Assembly (NCBI RefSeq): GCF_008014745.1
Contig: NZ_VPFD01000019.1
Location: 1-64,000 of the forward strand
Origin: Massilia arenae
GTDB lineage: Bacteria; Pseudomonadota; Gammaproteobacteria; Burkholderiales; Burkholderiaceae_D
Length of the DNA stretch: 64,000 nucleotides
Direction of reading: 5' to 3'
Both the position numbers and the translations under genes were made by a program. The notes under the pieces are model-generated. The model made no database searches. It worked only from the letters and a program-made list of their open reading frames with translations, and was not told the origin of the DNA. How positions within the stretch are numbered: the stretch's first letter is position 1; each line of letters begins with the position of its first letter. Shown here one piece after another: positions 26,380-35,097 of this stretch.

Positions 26380-28257
26380 CTAGATGTCCAGGTGCGAGAT
26401 CAGCAGCCGGCGCTGCTCGATATCGTTCTGGCTACCCTGGCTGCCCTCCCCTTGCGCGCCAAGCGAGATCCCGACCGACATGATGTCGATCAGCAGCAGC
26501 TGCAGGATGCGCGAGATCATCGACAGGAAGGTGGTGCTGTCCTCGCTATGGTCGACCGCCAGGCACACGCTGGCTTTCTTCGCCAGTGGCGACTTGCTGC
26601 TGGTGATGGCGATGACGTCGGCGCCCTGCGCGCGCGCCGTGTCGACCGCCTCCAGCAGGTCGGGCAGCTGGCCGCCGGTGGAGATCGCGATCACCACGTC
26701 GCCCGGTCCCAGCAGGCCGGCGGCCAGGTTGAGCAGGTGCGAGTCGCCGTACAGCGCGGCCGGGATGCGGAAGCGGAAGAACTTGTGCTGGCCGTCCAGC
26801 GCTACCGCGCGCGAATTGCCCATCGCGTAGAACTCGACCCGGCGCGCGCGCCGCAGCAGCTCGATCGCGCGGTCGATCGCATGCACGTCGAGCGCATCGC
26901 GAAACTTCAGGATCGCCGACACCGTGTTGTCGATCACCTTGGCCGACAAATCATGGGTGCTGTCGGTGACCCGCACCTGGCTGTGCCGCACCGGGATGGT
27001 GCCGGTCAGGCTGCCGGCGAATTTGAGCTTGAAGTCGGCCAGGCCCTGGAAGCCCAGCGAACGGCAGAAGCGGATCACGGTCGGCTGGCTCACGTCCGCC
27101 AGGCGCGCGATCTCGGCGATCGGTTCGGACAGCACCTTGCGCGGATGGTCGACCACCAGGCTGGCCACGCGCTGCTCGGCCGGCGACAGTTCGTGGCGCA
27201 GCTGCTGCACGCGGTCCATCAGCGTATTGGCGCCGCTACGTCCGCGCAGGTGTTCGGACAGGATCGCCGACACGCCGTACAAGGCCGGGTTCGGGGTCAT
27301 GATGACGAAGGTCGGGATCTGGGCGATGTAGTCGGTGAAACGGCCCTTGGCCTCGAAGCGGGCGCGGAACGGAGAACCGGCGAACCACTCGCCCATGCGC
27401 GGCACGATGCCGCCGCCGATGAAGATGCCGCCGAAGGCACCCAGCGTCACCGCCAGGTTGGCGGCGGCGCTGCCCAGCATGCCGGCAAAGGTTTCCAGCA
27501 CCTCCAGGCACAGGGCGTCGCCGGCGTCGAGCGCACCGCTCATGATCTCGGCGGTGCTGCGCGCAGGCGCATCGGTGCCAAGCGCGACGCCGTTCCTGTG
27601 CGCCAGCGCGCGGTAGATCAGTTCGATGCCGGGGCCCGAGATCAGGCGCTCGTTCGAGACGTGCTTCCATTCGCGCCAGGCGTATTGCAGGATCGCGAAT
27701 TCGCGCTCGTCGCTCGGCGCGAAGTTGACGTGGCCGCCCTCGCTGCCCAGGGTCACGAAACCGTCGATGGTCGGGATCACGCCCGATACGCCCAGGCCCG
27801 TGCCGGGACCGAGCACGCCCGACACCGCATGCGTCTGCGCTTGCCCGCCGCCGACCTGCAGCAGGTCCTTCGGCTGGAAGCCGGGCAGCGCCATCGCCAG
27901 CGCAGTGAAGTCGTTGACGATCAGGAGCGTCGACAGGCCCAGCGCGCGGCGCACCTCGTCGGTCGAGAACTGCCAGTCGCGATTGGTCATGCGGATCAAA
28001 TCGCCGCTGATCGGATTGGCCAGCGCAAAGGCCGCGTGGCTGATGCGCTGGTTCGGATGATCGGCCAGGTAGGCATGCAGCAGCGGGACGATGCCGTCGT
28101 AGTCGTCGCAGCGCAGCACGCTGACCTGGGAGAGGACCCCGGGCGCGGTCTCGAGACCGAAGCGCGCATGGGTGGCGCCGATGTCGGCCAGCAGGCGCGG
28201 ACCGTCGGCAAAGGCGGCGCGCGCGGGTTTCAGTTTGGTGTCTGGATCAACGGTCAT
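26380..28257 (-). CDS. glk: bifunctional glucokinase / RpiR-family transcriptional regulator (copy 2)
   Basis: 625 residues with the same architecture as the protein at 13870-15720 and long identical stretches (RLADVSQPTVIRFCRSLGFQG; LLADIGATHARF). Glucokinase motifs NDFTALA, GPGTGLGVSG and SEGGHVNFAP are intact, as are the HexR-like helix-turn-helix and SIS domain. It differs in the SIS loop (ISTGGQ in place of VSNSGG) and has a longer C-terminal insert (GAQGEGSQGSQND). ATG 28257 is chosen because the homology to copy 1 begins there. Two near-identical fusions 11 kb apart suggest recent duplication with possible divergence in sensing. Confidence 0.93.
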   Translation of the reverse strand: MTVDPDTKLKPARAAFADGPRLLADIGATHARFGLETAPGVLSQVSVLRCDDYDGIVPLLHAYLADHPNQRISHAAFALANPISGDLIRMTNRDWQFSTDEVRRALGLSTLLIVNDFTALAMALPGFQPKDLLQVGGGQAQTHAVSGVLGPGTGLGVSGVIPTIDGFVTLGSEGGHVNFAPSDEREFAILQYAWREWKHVSNERLISGPGIELIYRALAHRNGVALGTDAPARSTAEIMSGALDAGDALCLEVLETFAGMLGSAAANLAVTLGAFGGIFIGGGIVPRMGEWFAGSPFRARFEAKGRFTDYIAQIPTFVIMTPNPALYGVSAILSEHLRGRSGANTLMDRVQQLRHELSPAEQRVASLVVDHPRKVLSEPIAEIARLADVSQPTVIRFCRSLGFQGLADFKLKFAGSLTGTIPVRHSQVRVTDSTHDLSAKVIDNTVSAILKFRDALDVHAIDRAIELLRRARRVEFYAMGNSRAVALDGQHKFFRFRIPAALYGDSHLLNLAAGLLGPGDVVIAISTGGQLPDLLEAVDTARAQGADVIAITSSKSPLAKKASVCLAVDHSEDSTTFLSMISRILQLLLIDIMSVGISLGAQGEGSQGSQNDIEQRRLLISHLDI

Positions 28258-28334
28258 CGTGTAAGGATACCATTGAACTAAATGCAAGAGAATGGGGGTT
28301 CGTGGGTGCTGCGAAGGGTGCGGGTGCGCTTGCA

Positions 28335-28444
28335 AACTTGGGTACCCGCCTGCGCGGGTACGACGTTCTGACGGTGTGGGCCACCGCAGTTACCGCAGTC
28401 CGCTACGCACGCACGTCGTGCCCGCGAAGGCGGGCACCCAAGTT
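28335..28444. repeat. pair of inverted REP palindromes
   Basis: AACTTGGGTACCCGCCTGCG (28335 on) and its near reverse complement (28413-28444) each contain the internal palindrome CCCGCCTGCGCGGG or CCCGCGAAGGCGGG. Two REPs in opposite orientation form a BIME-like unit between the glucokinase-2 gene and the hydrolase gene. The 223-bp gap holds nothing else obvious. Confidence 0.75.
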
Positions 28445-28480
28445 AACGCAACGCAGCCGCAAGCGCGCAGTACACCACAA

Positions 28481-29506
28481 TCAGCGCACCAATCCCTCCA
28501 CCAGCGCCTTGTGAAACTTCACCGGTTCCTGCATCTGCGGCGCATGCCCCATGTCCGGGAAAGTGACCAGCTTCGAGCCCGGAATCGCCTCCTTCGTCTT
28601 CTGCGCCAGCAGCGTGTAGTTGCCGAGCTTCGGCCGGATCTCGGCCGGCGCCGCGTCCTTGCCGATCGCCGTCGTGTCCTTCAGGCCCATCAACAGGAAA
28701 GTCGGCACTTTGATGAGCGGGAACTCGTAGACCACCGGCTGCGTATAGATCATGTCGTAGATCAGCGCCGAATTCCAGGCCACGATTTCCTTGCCCTTGC
28801 CGCGGTACATACCGACCAGCATCTGCACCGGCACCTCGTACTCCGGCTTCCACTGGCCGTTGTAATAGGTGGTGCGCGAGTATTCGCGCAGGCGCTCGGC
28901 CGAGGTCTTCAGCTCGCGCTCATACCATTTGTCCACGCCCAGCGACGGCACGCCGAGGTTCTTCCAGTCTTCCAGGCCGATCGGGTTGATCATCACCAGC
29001 TGGTCGGTGGCTTCCGGATACATCAACGCATAGCGCGTGGCCAGCATGCCGCCGGTCGAGTGGCCGATGACGATCGCCTTCTTCACGCCGATCGATTCGA
29101 GCAGCTTGCGGGTGTTGTCGGCCAGTTGCTGGAAGCTGTACTGGTAGTGCTGCGGCTTGGTCGACTTACAGAAGCCGATCTGGTCGGGCACCACGACACG
29201 GTAGCCGGCCTGGGTCAGGGCCTTGGTGGTGCCGTCCCAGGTCGCGCCGCAGAAGTTCTTGCCGTGCATGAGCACCGCGGTGCGGCCGTTCGGCTTGGCC
29301 GGCTTGACGTCCATATAGGTCATCTGCAGGTCGACGCCCTGCGACTTGAAGCGGTATTGCTGCGTCGGTTCGGGATACTTGAACTCTTCGAGTTCGGGAC
29401 CGTAGCTCGGCTCCGTGGTGGACTGCGCGAAGGCCTGGACCGGCAGCAGCGCGAAGGCGAGACCCATTCCCGCGACGGCACGGGCAATACGTGTAAAGAC
29501 TGGCAT
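28481..29506 (-). CDS. exported alpha/beta hydrolase
   Basis: 341 residues with a Sec signal peptide (cleavage after AFAQ, about residue 28). The alpha/beta-hydrolase fold shows LMHGKNFCGATWDG for the oxyanion region, IGHSTGGM as nucleophile elbow, GLKDTTAIGK for the acid strand and DMGHAPQMQEP with the catalytic histidine. The substrate is unknown; an esterase or lipase-like activity in the periplasm is likely. It is not obviously part of the glucan set, though it sits inside the region. Confidence 0.88.
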   Translation of the reverse strand: MPVFTRIARAVAGMGLAFALLPVQAFAQSTTEPSYGPELEEFKYPEPTQQYRFKSQGVDLQMTYMDVKPAKPNGRTAVLMHGKNFCGATWDGTTKALTQAGYRVVVPDQIGFCKSTKPQHYQYSFQQLADNTRKLLESIGVKKAIVIGHSTGGMLATRYALMYPEATDQLVMINPIGLEDWKNLGVPSLGVDKWYERELKTSAERLREYSRTTYYNGQWKPEYEVPVQMLVGMYRGKGKEIVAWNSALIYDMIYTQPVVYEFPLIKVPTFLLMGLKDTTAIGKDAAPAEIRPKLGNYTLLAQKTKEAIPGSKLVTFPDMGHAPQMQEPVKFHKALVEGLVR

Positions 29507-29586
29507 GGCAATCTGTGCAAAGTTGACGGAACTTCCAGTCTATCCCAGTTTACGGGCGCTTCGATACCGTGATTTTCACGCCACCG

Positions 29587-31452
29587 TCAGGCCAATAATG
29601 CGCGCATCTCCGGCACCGACAAGGGCGCCGCCTGCGCCTCCTGGAAGCGCTGCAGCACCCGCTCGATCGCCGGCGCCGGCTGCGCGCGGCTGAAGTACCA
29701 GCCCTGCACGCAGTGCACGCCGCGCTCGGCCAGCCACGACAGGTCGGCCTCGTCCTCCAGTCCTTCGCACAGCAGCTCGGCGTCGAACACGGCGGCGATG
29801 CCCTGAATTAGCGCGAACACGCCGGCGGTGCGGGCGTCGCTCGCCACACCGTGCACGAAGCGGCGGTCGGCCTTGAGGCGATCGAAGGGGAAGCTGTTGA
29901 GCGCATCGAGGTTCGAGTAGCCGGTGCCGAAGTCGTCGACCGCCACCCGCACCCCGAGCGCGCGCAGCGCCGACACGCGCTGGTGCAGCAGTTGCGGCGA
30001 ATCGAGCAGCAGGCTTTCGGTGACTTCGAATTCGAGCAGTTCTCCCGGCACGCCGGTGGCCTCGAGGATGTCGGCCAGGCGCGAAAAGATCTGGGTATGC
30101 ATCAGCGAAGCGCGAGAAAAATTGAGCGCCACCGGCGGCACTTCGCGGCCACGCGCGCGCCATGCCATCAGGTCGTGGCAGACCAGGTTGAGCACGTGCA
30201 TGTCGAGCTCGAAGATGCGGCCGGAGCTCTCGGCCTGCGGCACGAACATCGCCGGCCCTACCAGCCCATAGACCGGATGGCGCCAGCGCACCAGCGCCTC
30301 CAGTCCGATCAGGCGCCCCCGGGCGACGTCGACCTGCGGCTGGTAATGCACTTCCAGGTGGCCGAAGCGCAGCGCGCCGCGGATCGCCTCGCGCAGCTCG
30401 TAGCGCAGGCGCGCGCGCGCCATCAACGCCGCGTCGTACTCATGCACGGCGCTCACGTCCTGGTGCTGGCGGACCGAGGATGCCGCGATATCCGCGGTAT
30501 CGAGCAGGCCGCCGGCGCTTTCCTCGCACGGCAATGCCTGGCGCCGCAAGCCGATGCGCGCGTGCAGCGTGTGCATATTGCCCGGCTCGACCTCGAACGG
30601 CTGGTCGATGGCGGCGCACAGCCGCTTGATCCAGGACGGCTCATCCTGCGGCGGCGACAGCAGCGCGAACACGAACTGGTCGGCGCCCAGGTGACCGAAC
30701 AGCGCGCCGTCGACCCAGCCTTCGAGGCGCTTGCCCATCAGACGCAGGATGCGGTCGCCCGTCTCGCGCCGGAACAGGTCGTTCACCTGGCGGAATCCGA
30801 TCAGGTCGACCAGGCCGACCGTGACCGTCTGCCCATCGTGGTCGGCCAGCATGCGCTGCAGGTGCTGCAGGAACACCGCACGGTTGAACATGCCGGTGAC
30901 CGGATCGCAGTAGCGCAGCTCGAGCATGTCGACCACGATGCGGCCCATCAGCCGCAGTTGCGCGGCCTGGGCGACGTCGAGCTTGCGCGGCTCGGTGCCC
31001 ATCACCCACAGATTGCCGAGCAGATGCTCGCTCTCGCCCCGCAGCGGCACCGCGGCATAATGGCGGTAATACGGCGCCTCGGTCACCAGTGGATTGCCGG
31101 CGAAACGCGGATCGAGGCTGGCGTCTTCCACCTCGAACCAGTCCTTGCCGTCCGCCACCGCGCTGTCGCAGAAGGAACCGGAACGCGGGAAGAAGCTGGA
31201 GTTGAGGCCGATGTGCGACGGCAGCCAGACCTGCGACTTGAACAACAGGCTGATGCCGCCGATGTCGGCGCCGGTGGCCTGCACCGCCAGCCGCGTGATG
31301 TAGTCGAGCTTGGGATCGGGCGAATCGGTCATGCCGACCTCGCCGACTTCCGGCAGGTGCAGGCCTCCATACGTATCGCCCCCGGGCGCCAGCCGGCGCG
31401 CCGTCCCCCGCACCAGGCGGTAGCTCATTCTCGCTCTTGCCATGCTGCCCAT
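29587..31452 (-). CDS. GAF-GGDEF(degenerate)-EAL c-di-GMP phosphodiesterase
   Basis: 621 residues. A GAF domain (about 60-180) is followed by a GGDEF-like domain whose signature is GADQF, so cyclase activity is doubtful, and by an EAL domain. The EAL set looks intact: GLEALVRW, the Asn of LNFSRASL, EVTES, DDFGTGYSNL, the Lys of LKADRRFV, EGLED and QGWYF. It should hydrolyse c-di-GMP, perhaps with GTP allostery through the dead GGDEF. Start 31452 is picked for GGGGAG five nt upstream; a later ATG (codon 41) would still keep the GAF core. Confidence 0.9.
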   Translation of the reverse strand: MGSMARARMSYRLVRGTARRLAPGGDTYGGLHLPEVGEVGMTDSPDPKLDYITRLAVQATGADIGGISLLFKSQVWLPSHIGLNSSFFPRSGSFCDSAVADGKDWFEVEDASLDPRFAGNPLVTEAPYYRHYAAVPLRGESEHLLGNLWVMGTEPRKLDVAQAAQLRLMGRIVVDMLELRYCDPVTGMFNRAVFLQHLQRMLADHDGQTVTVGLVDLIGFRQVNDLFRRETGDRILRLMGKRLEGWVDGALFGHLGADQFVFALLSPPQDEPSWIKRLCAAIDQPFEVEPGNMHTLHARIGLRRQALPCEESAGGLLDTADIAASSVRQHQDVSAVHEYDAALMARARLRYELREAIRGALRFGHLEVHYQPQVDVARGRLIGLEALVRWRHPVYGLVGPAMFVPQAESSGRIFELDMHVLNLVCHDLMAWRARGREVPPVALNFSRASLMHTQIFSRLADILEATGVPGELLEFEVTESLLLDSPQLLHQRVSALRALGVRVAVDDFGTGYSNLDALNSFPFDRLKADRRFVHGVASDARTAGVFALIQGIAAVFDAELLCEGLEDEADLSWLAERGVHCVQGWYFSRAQPAPAIERVLQRFQEAQAAPLSVPEMRALLA

Positions 31453-31628
31453 GCTCGCTCCCCTTCCGCGCCCGGTCACAGCGGCGCGCCACGGCCGCGC
31501 GCTCGGTCGGCGCGCGGTTCCGTAAAACCTGACTGTGTTGCCAGCTTAGCAGTCTTCGGACGAAGGCAGCGGACGCGCGGATGGGAATTCCGCGCGGCAG
31601 TTTTTATGCAACAAGCATGGTGAAGATC

Positions 31629-33302
31629 TTAATCCTGAGCAATCAACGCCACCGGAGCGGCGGTATCGAAACGCACCTTGCCGCCCTTGACCACGGCGGT
31701 CTTGCCGGTGTACCAGTCGCGCACGGTGGCGCCGTCATGGAACACACCGCCCACCTGGATCGTGGCCGGCTGGCCGCCCGGCAGGTCGAGCGCCACCACC
31801 ACGCGGTCGCTTACCCCGTTCCGTTCCCAGGTGCGCTTGAAGGTGTAAGGACTATGGCTGATCATCTGGTGCACGCCGGCGCCGACCGCCGGGTGGGCGG
31901 CGCGGAAGCGTCCCAGGCGCGCCCAGTGCGCGCGGATGTCGGCCACGCGGTGCATGCCGCGTTCGGCGTTCGACTTCAACTCGTCCCAGTTCATGAAGGA
32001 GCGCAGGGTGGCGTCGCCCTCGGCGCCTTCGACGCGCAGGATGCGCGCGGTCTCGTCGCCGTAGTAGATCTGGGCGGCGCCCGGCGCCAGCAGCAGCTTG
32101 TTGGCCGATTCGAACGGGCGCTCGCGAAGCGGATCGAAGGGGCTGCTGTCGTCGTGCGAGCTGATGTAGTTCAGGACCGAATAGCCCTTCATCTCGCCTT
32201 GCAGGATCTTCGAGTAATCCGAGAAGATCTTTTCGTAAGGCTGCTTGGCGTCGCTGCGCAGGCTGAAGCTGATCATGCTGTCGAAGCCCTGGTCCAGGTA
32301 GTCGACATAATCGCCGCCGCCCAGGTCGAACTTACGCGCGTGCTTGATCTCGTAGTTGTAGACCTCGGACACCATCCAGAACTTGTCGTCGCCCAGGCGC
32401 TGCTTCGGATTGGCGCGCTTCCAGTCTTCGAAGGCGATGCTGGCTTCCTGCTTGAGTTCCTTCCACAGGCCAGGCTCGGTGTGCTTGACGGTGTCGGCGC
32501 GGAAGCCGTCGATGCCGTACTTGCGCACCCAGTCCGCATGCCATTTCATCAGGTAGTAACGTGGCGCGCGCGGATAGCCGGTACGCTTGAAGAAGTCGTC
32601 CAGTTCCTTGACTTCGCGCTCGTAGCGCCCTTCCTTCTTCCATTTCGCCACCAGGTGCGGCGGCAGCTCGACGTTGGCATTGCTGCCGGTGAGGAAGTCG
32701 GGCAGGTTCGCCACCAGCGTGCAATCCATCGTGGTGCGCGCGTCCTTGTAGGTGCACTGCGGGCCGGTGCGCACCCACGATGCCGGCCACACCGGATCCT
32801 GCTTCGTCACCGGGCCGGTGTGGTTCATCACCACGTCGAACACGATGCGGATGCCGTTCGCATGCGCCGTGTCGACCAGTTCCTTGAGTTCGGCCTCGGT
32901 GCCGAAGGCCGCATCCAGCGCGGTGAAGTCCTTCGCCCAGTAGCCGTGGAAACCATAGCTCTTGCCGGTGCCCTCGTCGGTCGAGCCGTGAATCTGCTCG
33001 ACGACCGGCGTGAACCAGATCGCGTTCACGCCCAGGTCCTTGAAATACCCTTCCTTGATCTTCGCCGTGATGCCGGCGATGTCGCCGCCCATGAAACCGC
33101 GCATCGTCGCGGCATCGTCCTTGCGGCCATATGCCTTGTCGTTGGCCGGATTGCCGTTGTTGAAGCGGTCCGTCAGCAGGAAGTAGACGGTCGCGTTCTC
33201 CCAGACGAAGGGTTTTCCGGCAGGCGCCTTGATCTGTGCGGAGGCAGATGACATGGCGCCAAAGGCGAGCAACATGGAGGCGGCAAGGACGGGTAATTTC
33301 AT
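31629..33302 (-). CDS. periplasmic GH13 alpha-amylase (MalS-like)
   Basis: 557 residues with a signal peptide cleaved at about residue 22 (SASA). The GH13 catalytic set is present: DVVMNH (156-161), GFRADTVKH with nucleophile D270, SEVYNY with E313, and SSHDD with D384. The spacing and the TDRFNNGNPAND start match the GH13_19-like periplasmic amylases. It would cut imported maltodextrins in the periplasm. The downstream 176 bp to the phosphodiesterase gene show no clear terminator. The phosphoglucomutase gene lies 25 nt upstream on the same strand, so they likely form an operon. Confidence 0.93.
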   Translation of the reverse strand: MKLPVLAASMLLAFGAMSSASAQIKAPAGKPFVWENATVYFLLTDRFNNGNPANDKAYGRKDDAATMRGFMGGDIAGITAKIKEGYFKDLGVNAIWFTPVVEQIHGSTDEGTGKSYGFHGYWAKDFTALDAAFGTEAELKELVDTAHANGIRIVFDVVMNHTGPVTKQDPVWPASWVRTGPQCTYKDARTTMDCTLVANLPDFLTGSNANVELPPHLVAKWKKEGRYEREVKELDDFFKRTGYPRAPRYYLMKWHADWVRKYGIDGFRADTVKHTEPGLWKELKQEASIAFEDWKRANPKQRLGDDKFWMVSEVYNYEIKHARKFDLGGGDYVDYLDQGFDSMISFSLRSDAKQPYEKIFSDYSKILQGEMKGYSVLNYISSHDDSSPFDPLRERPFESANKLLLAPGAAQIYYGDETARILRVEGAEGDATLRSFMNWDELKSNAERGMHRVADIRAHWARLGRFRAAHPAVGAGVHQMISHSPYTFKRTWERNGVSDRVVVALDLPGGQPATIQVGGVFHDGATVRDWYTGKTAVVKGGKVRFDTAAPVALIAQD

Positions 33303-33327
33303 GCGGTTTCCTGTAGGTGGGTGGGTG

Positions 33328-34959
33328 TCAGGTGATGACGGTGGGTTCGTTGCGGCCGGTGCGCCGGCGCAGGCCGGACACGCTCTCGGCCACGCCGATC
33401 AGGCCTTGCAAGGCTTGCTGGGTGTCGAGGTCGTGGCGCGCCGGATCGGCCTCGAAGCGTTCGAGATAAAGACGGACGGTGGCGCCTTCGGTGCCGGTGC
33501 CGGACAGGCGGAACACGATGCGCGAGCCGTCGCTCATGATGATGCGGATGCCCTGCTGGCTTGCGACCGAGCCGTCGACCGGGTCGGCGTATTCGAAGTC
33601 GTCGGCCTGCGCCACGTGATGGCCATCGAGCGTCTGGCCTGCCAGCTCGGGCAGGCGCGCGCGCAGCGCGTCCATCATGGCGGCTGCCGCCGAGGCGTCG
33701 ACCGCCTCGTAGTCGTGGCGCGAATAATAGTTGCGGCCGAAGCGGGCCCAGTGCGCGCGCAGGATCTCCCCGACCGGCTGCTTGCGAACGGCCAGCAGGT
33801 TGAGCCAGAACAGCACGGCCCACAGGCCATCCTTCTCGCGGATGTGGAGGGAGCCGGTGCCATAGCTCTCCTCGCCACACAGGGTGGCGAGGTTGGCGTC
33901 CATCAGGTTGCCGAAGTATTTCCAGCCGGTGGGCGTCTCGAAGCAGGAGATGCCGAGCGCCTCGGCCACGCGGTCGGCCGCTTGCGAGGTGGGCATCGAG
34001 CGCGCGATGCCGGTGATGCCATCCGCGTAGCCCGGCGCCACGGTGGCGTTGGCGGCGATGATGGCCAGACTGTCCGACGGCGTCACGGCGATGCCGCGGC
34101 CCACGATCATATTGCGGTCGCCGTCGCCGTCCGAGGCGGCGCCGAAATCGGGCGCATCCGGCGCCGCCATCGCCGCGATCAGCTCGGCCGCATTGACCGG
34201 GTTCGGATCGGGATGGCCGCCACCGAAGTCTTCCAGCGGCTGGCCGTTGACCACGGTGCCGGCGGGCGCGCCGAGGATGTCTTCCAGCACCGCCGTGGCG
34301 TAGGGCCCCGAGACCGCGTGCATGGCGTCGAAGCGCATCCGGAAGCCGTTCGCGAACAGCGCGCGGATCGCGTCGAAGTCGAACAGGCGCGCCATCAGCT
34401 CGGCGTAGTCGGCCACCGGGTCGATCACCTCGATCGTCGTGTTCTCGATACGGGTGCTGCCCAGCCGGTCGAGGTCCACGGCCGGCGCATCGCTGATGCG
34501 GTATTCGGTCAGCGAGGTTGTGTGCTCGTAGATCGCGTCGGTGATTTTTTCCGGCGCCGGGCCGCCGTTCTCGATGTTGTACTTGATGCCGAAGTCGCCC
34601 TCGGGACCGCCCGGATTATGGCTGGCCGACAGCACGATGCCGCCGTAACAGGCATGCTTGCGGATCACGCAACTGACGGCCGGCGTCGACAGGATGCCGC
34701 CGCGGCCCACCAGCACCTTCTCGACGCCATGCGCGGCGGCCATGCGCAGGATGGTCTGGATCGCCTCGCGATTGAAATAGCGGCCGTCGCCGCCCACCAC
34801 CAGGTGCCGGCACTTGCCCTCGCCCAGGGTCAGGAAGATGGATTCGACAAAGTTCTCGAGGTAGCCGGGCTGCTGGAACTCGGACACCTTCTTGCGCAGG
34901 CCCGAGGTGCCGGGACGCTGCCCGGCGAACGGGGTGGTCGCGACGGTCTGGATGGTCAT
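33328..34959 (-). CDS. pgm: phosphoglucomutase (alpha-D-glucose phosphate specific)
   Basis: 543 residues; interconverts glucose-1-phosphate and glucose-6-phosphate. RPGTSGLRKKV begins the protein as in the eukaryote-like PGM branch. The phosphoserine loop SASHNPGG, the Mg-binding DGDGDR, the sugar loop GEESYGTGSLHIREKDG and the phosphate-binding RLSGTGTEGA are all intact. ATG 34959 has AGGAG upstream; 102 nt of open frame before it are ignored. It joins glucose released from dextrins to glycogen/nucleotide-sugar metabolism. A palindrome-like TAAAACGTTACG lies about 75 nt upstream. Confidence 0.95.
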   Translation of the reverse strand: MTIQTVATTPFAGQRPGTSGLRKKVSEFQQPGYLENFVESIFLTLGEGKCRHLVVGGDGRYFNREAIQTILRMAAAHGVEKVLVGRGGILSTPAVSCVIRKHACYGGIVLSASHNPGGPEGDFGIKYNIENGGPAPEKITDAIYEHTTSLTEYRISDAPAVDLDRLGSTRIENTTIEVIDPVADYAELMARLFDFDAIRALFANGFRMRFDAMHAVSGPYATAVLEDILGAPAGTVVNGQPLEDFGGGHPDPNPVNAAELIAAMAAPDAPDFGAASDGDGDRNMIVGRGIAVTPSDSLAIIAANATVAPGYADGITGIARSMPTSQAADRVAEALGISCFETPTGWKYFGNLMDANLATLCGEESYGTGSLHIREKDGLWAVLFWLNLLAVRKQPVGEILRAHWARFGRNYYSRHDYEAVDASAAAAMMDALRARLPELAGQTLDGHHVAQADDFEYADPVDGSVASQQGIRIIMSDGSRIVFRLSGTGTEGATVRLYLERFEADPARHDLDTQQALQGLIGVAESVSGLRRRTGRNEPTVIT

Positions 34960-35097
34960 GCTGTGCTCCTGTCTGGGTAAGTTTGCGCTCACATAGTCAC
35001 CCCAGGCCGGGTCTGGCCGGGGCAAATATGTTAGTAAAACGTTACGATACGACAGCCGCAAAAATGACGGCGCGCGTGGACGGGAAACCCGCCTGGA

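Noticed and set aside
35034..35045. TAAAACGTTACG upstream of phosphoglucomutase as a LacI operator
   Set aside because: Only the inner AACGTT is symmetric; too weak to annotate, although it is near a relevant promoter.
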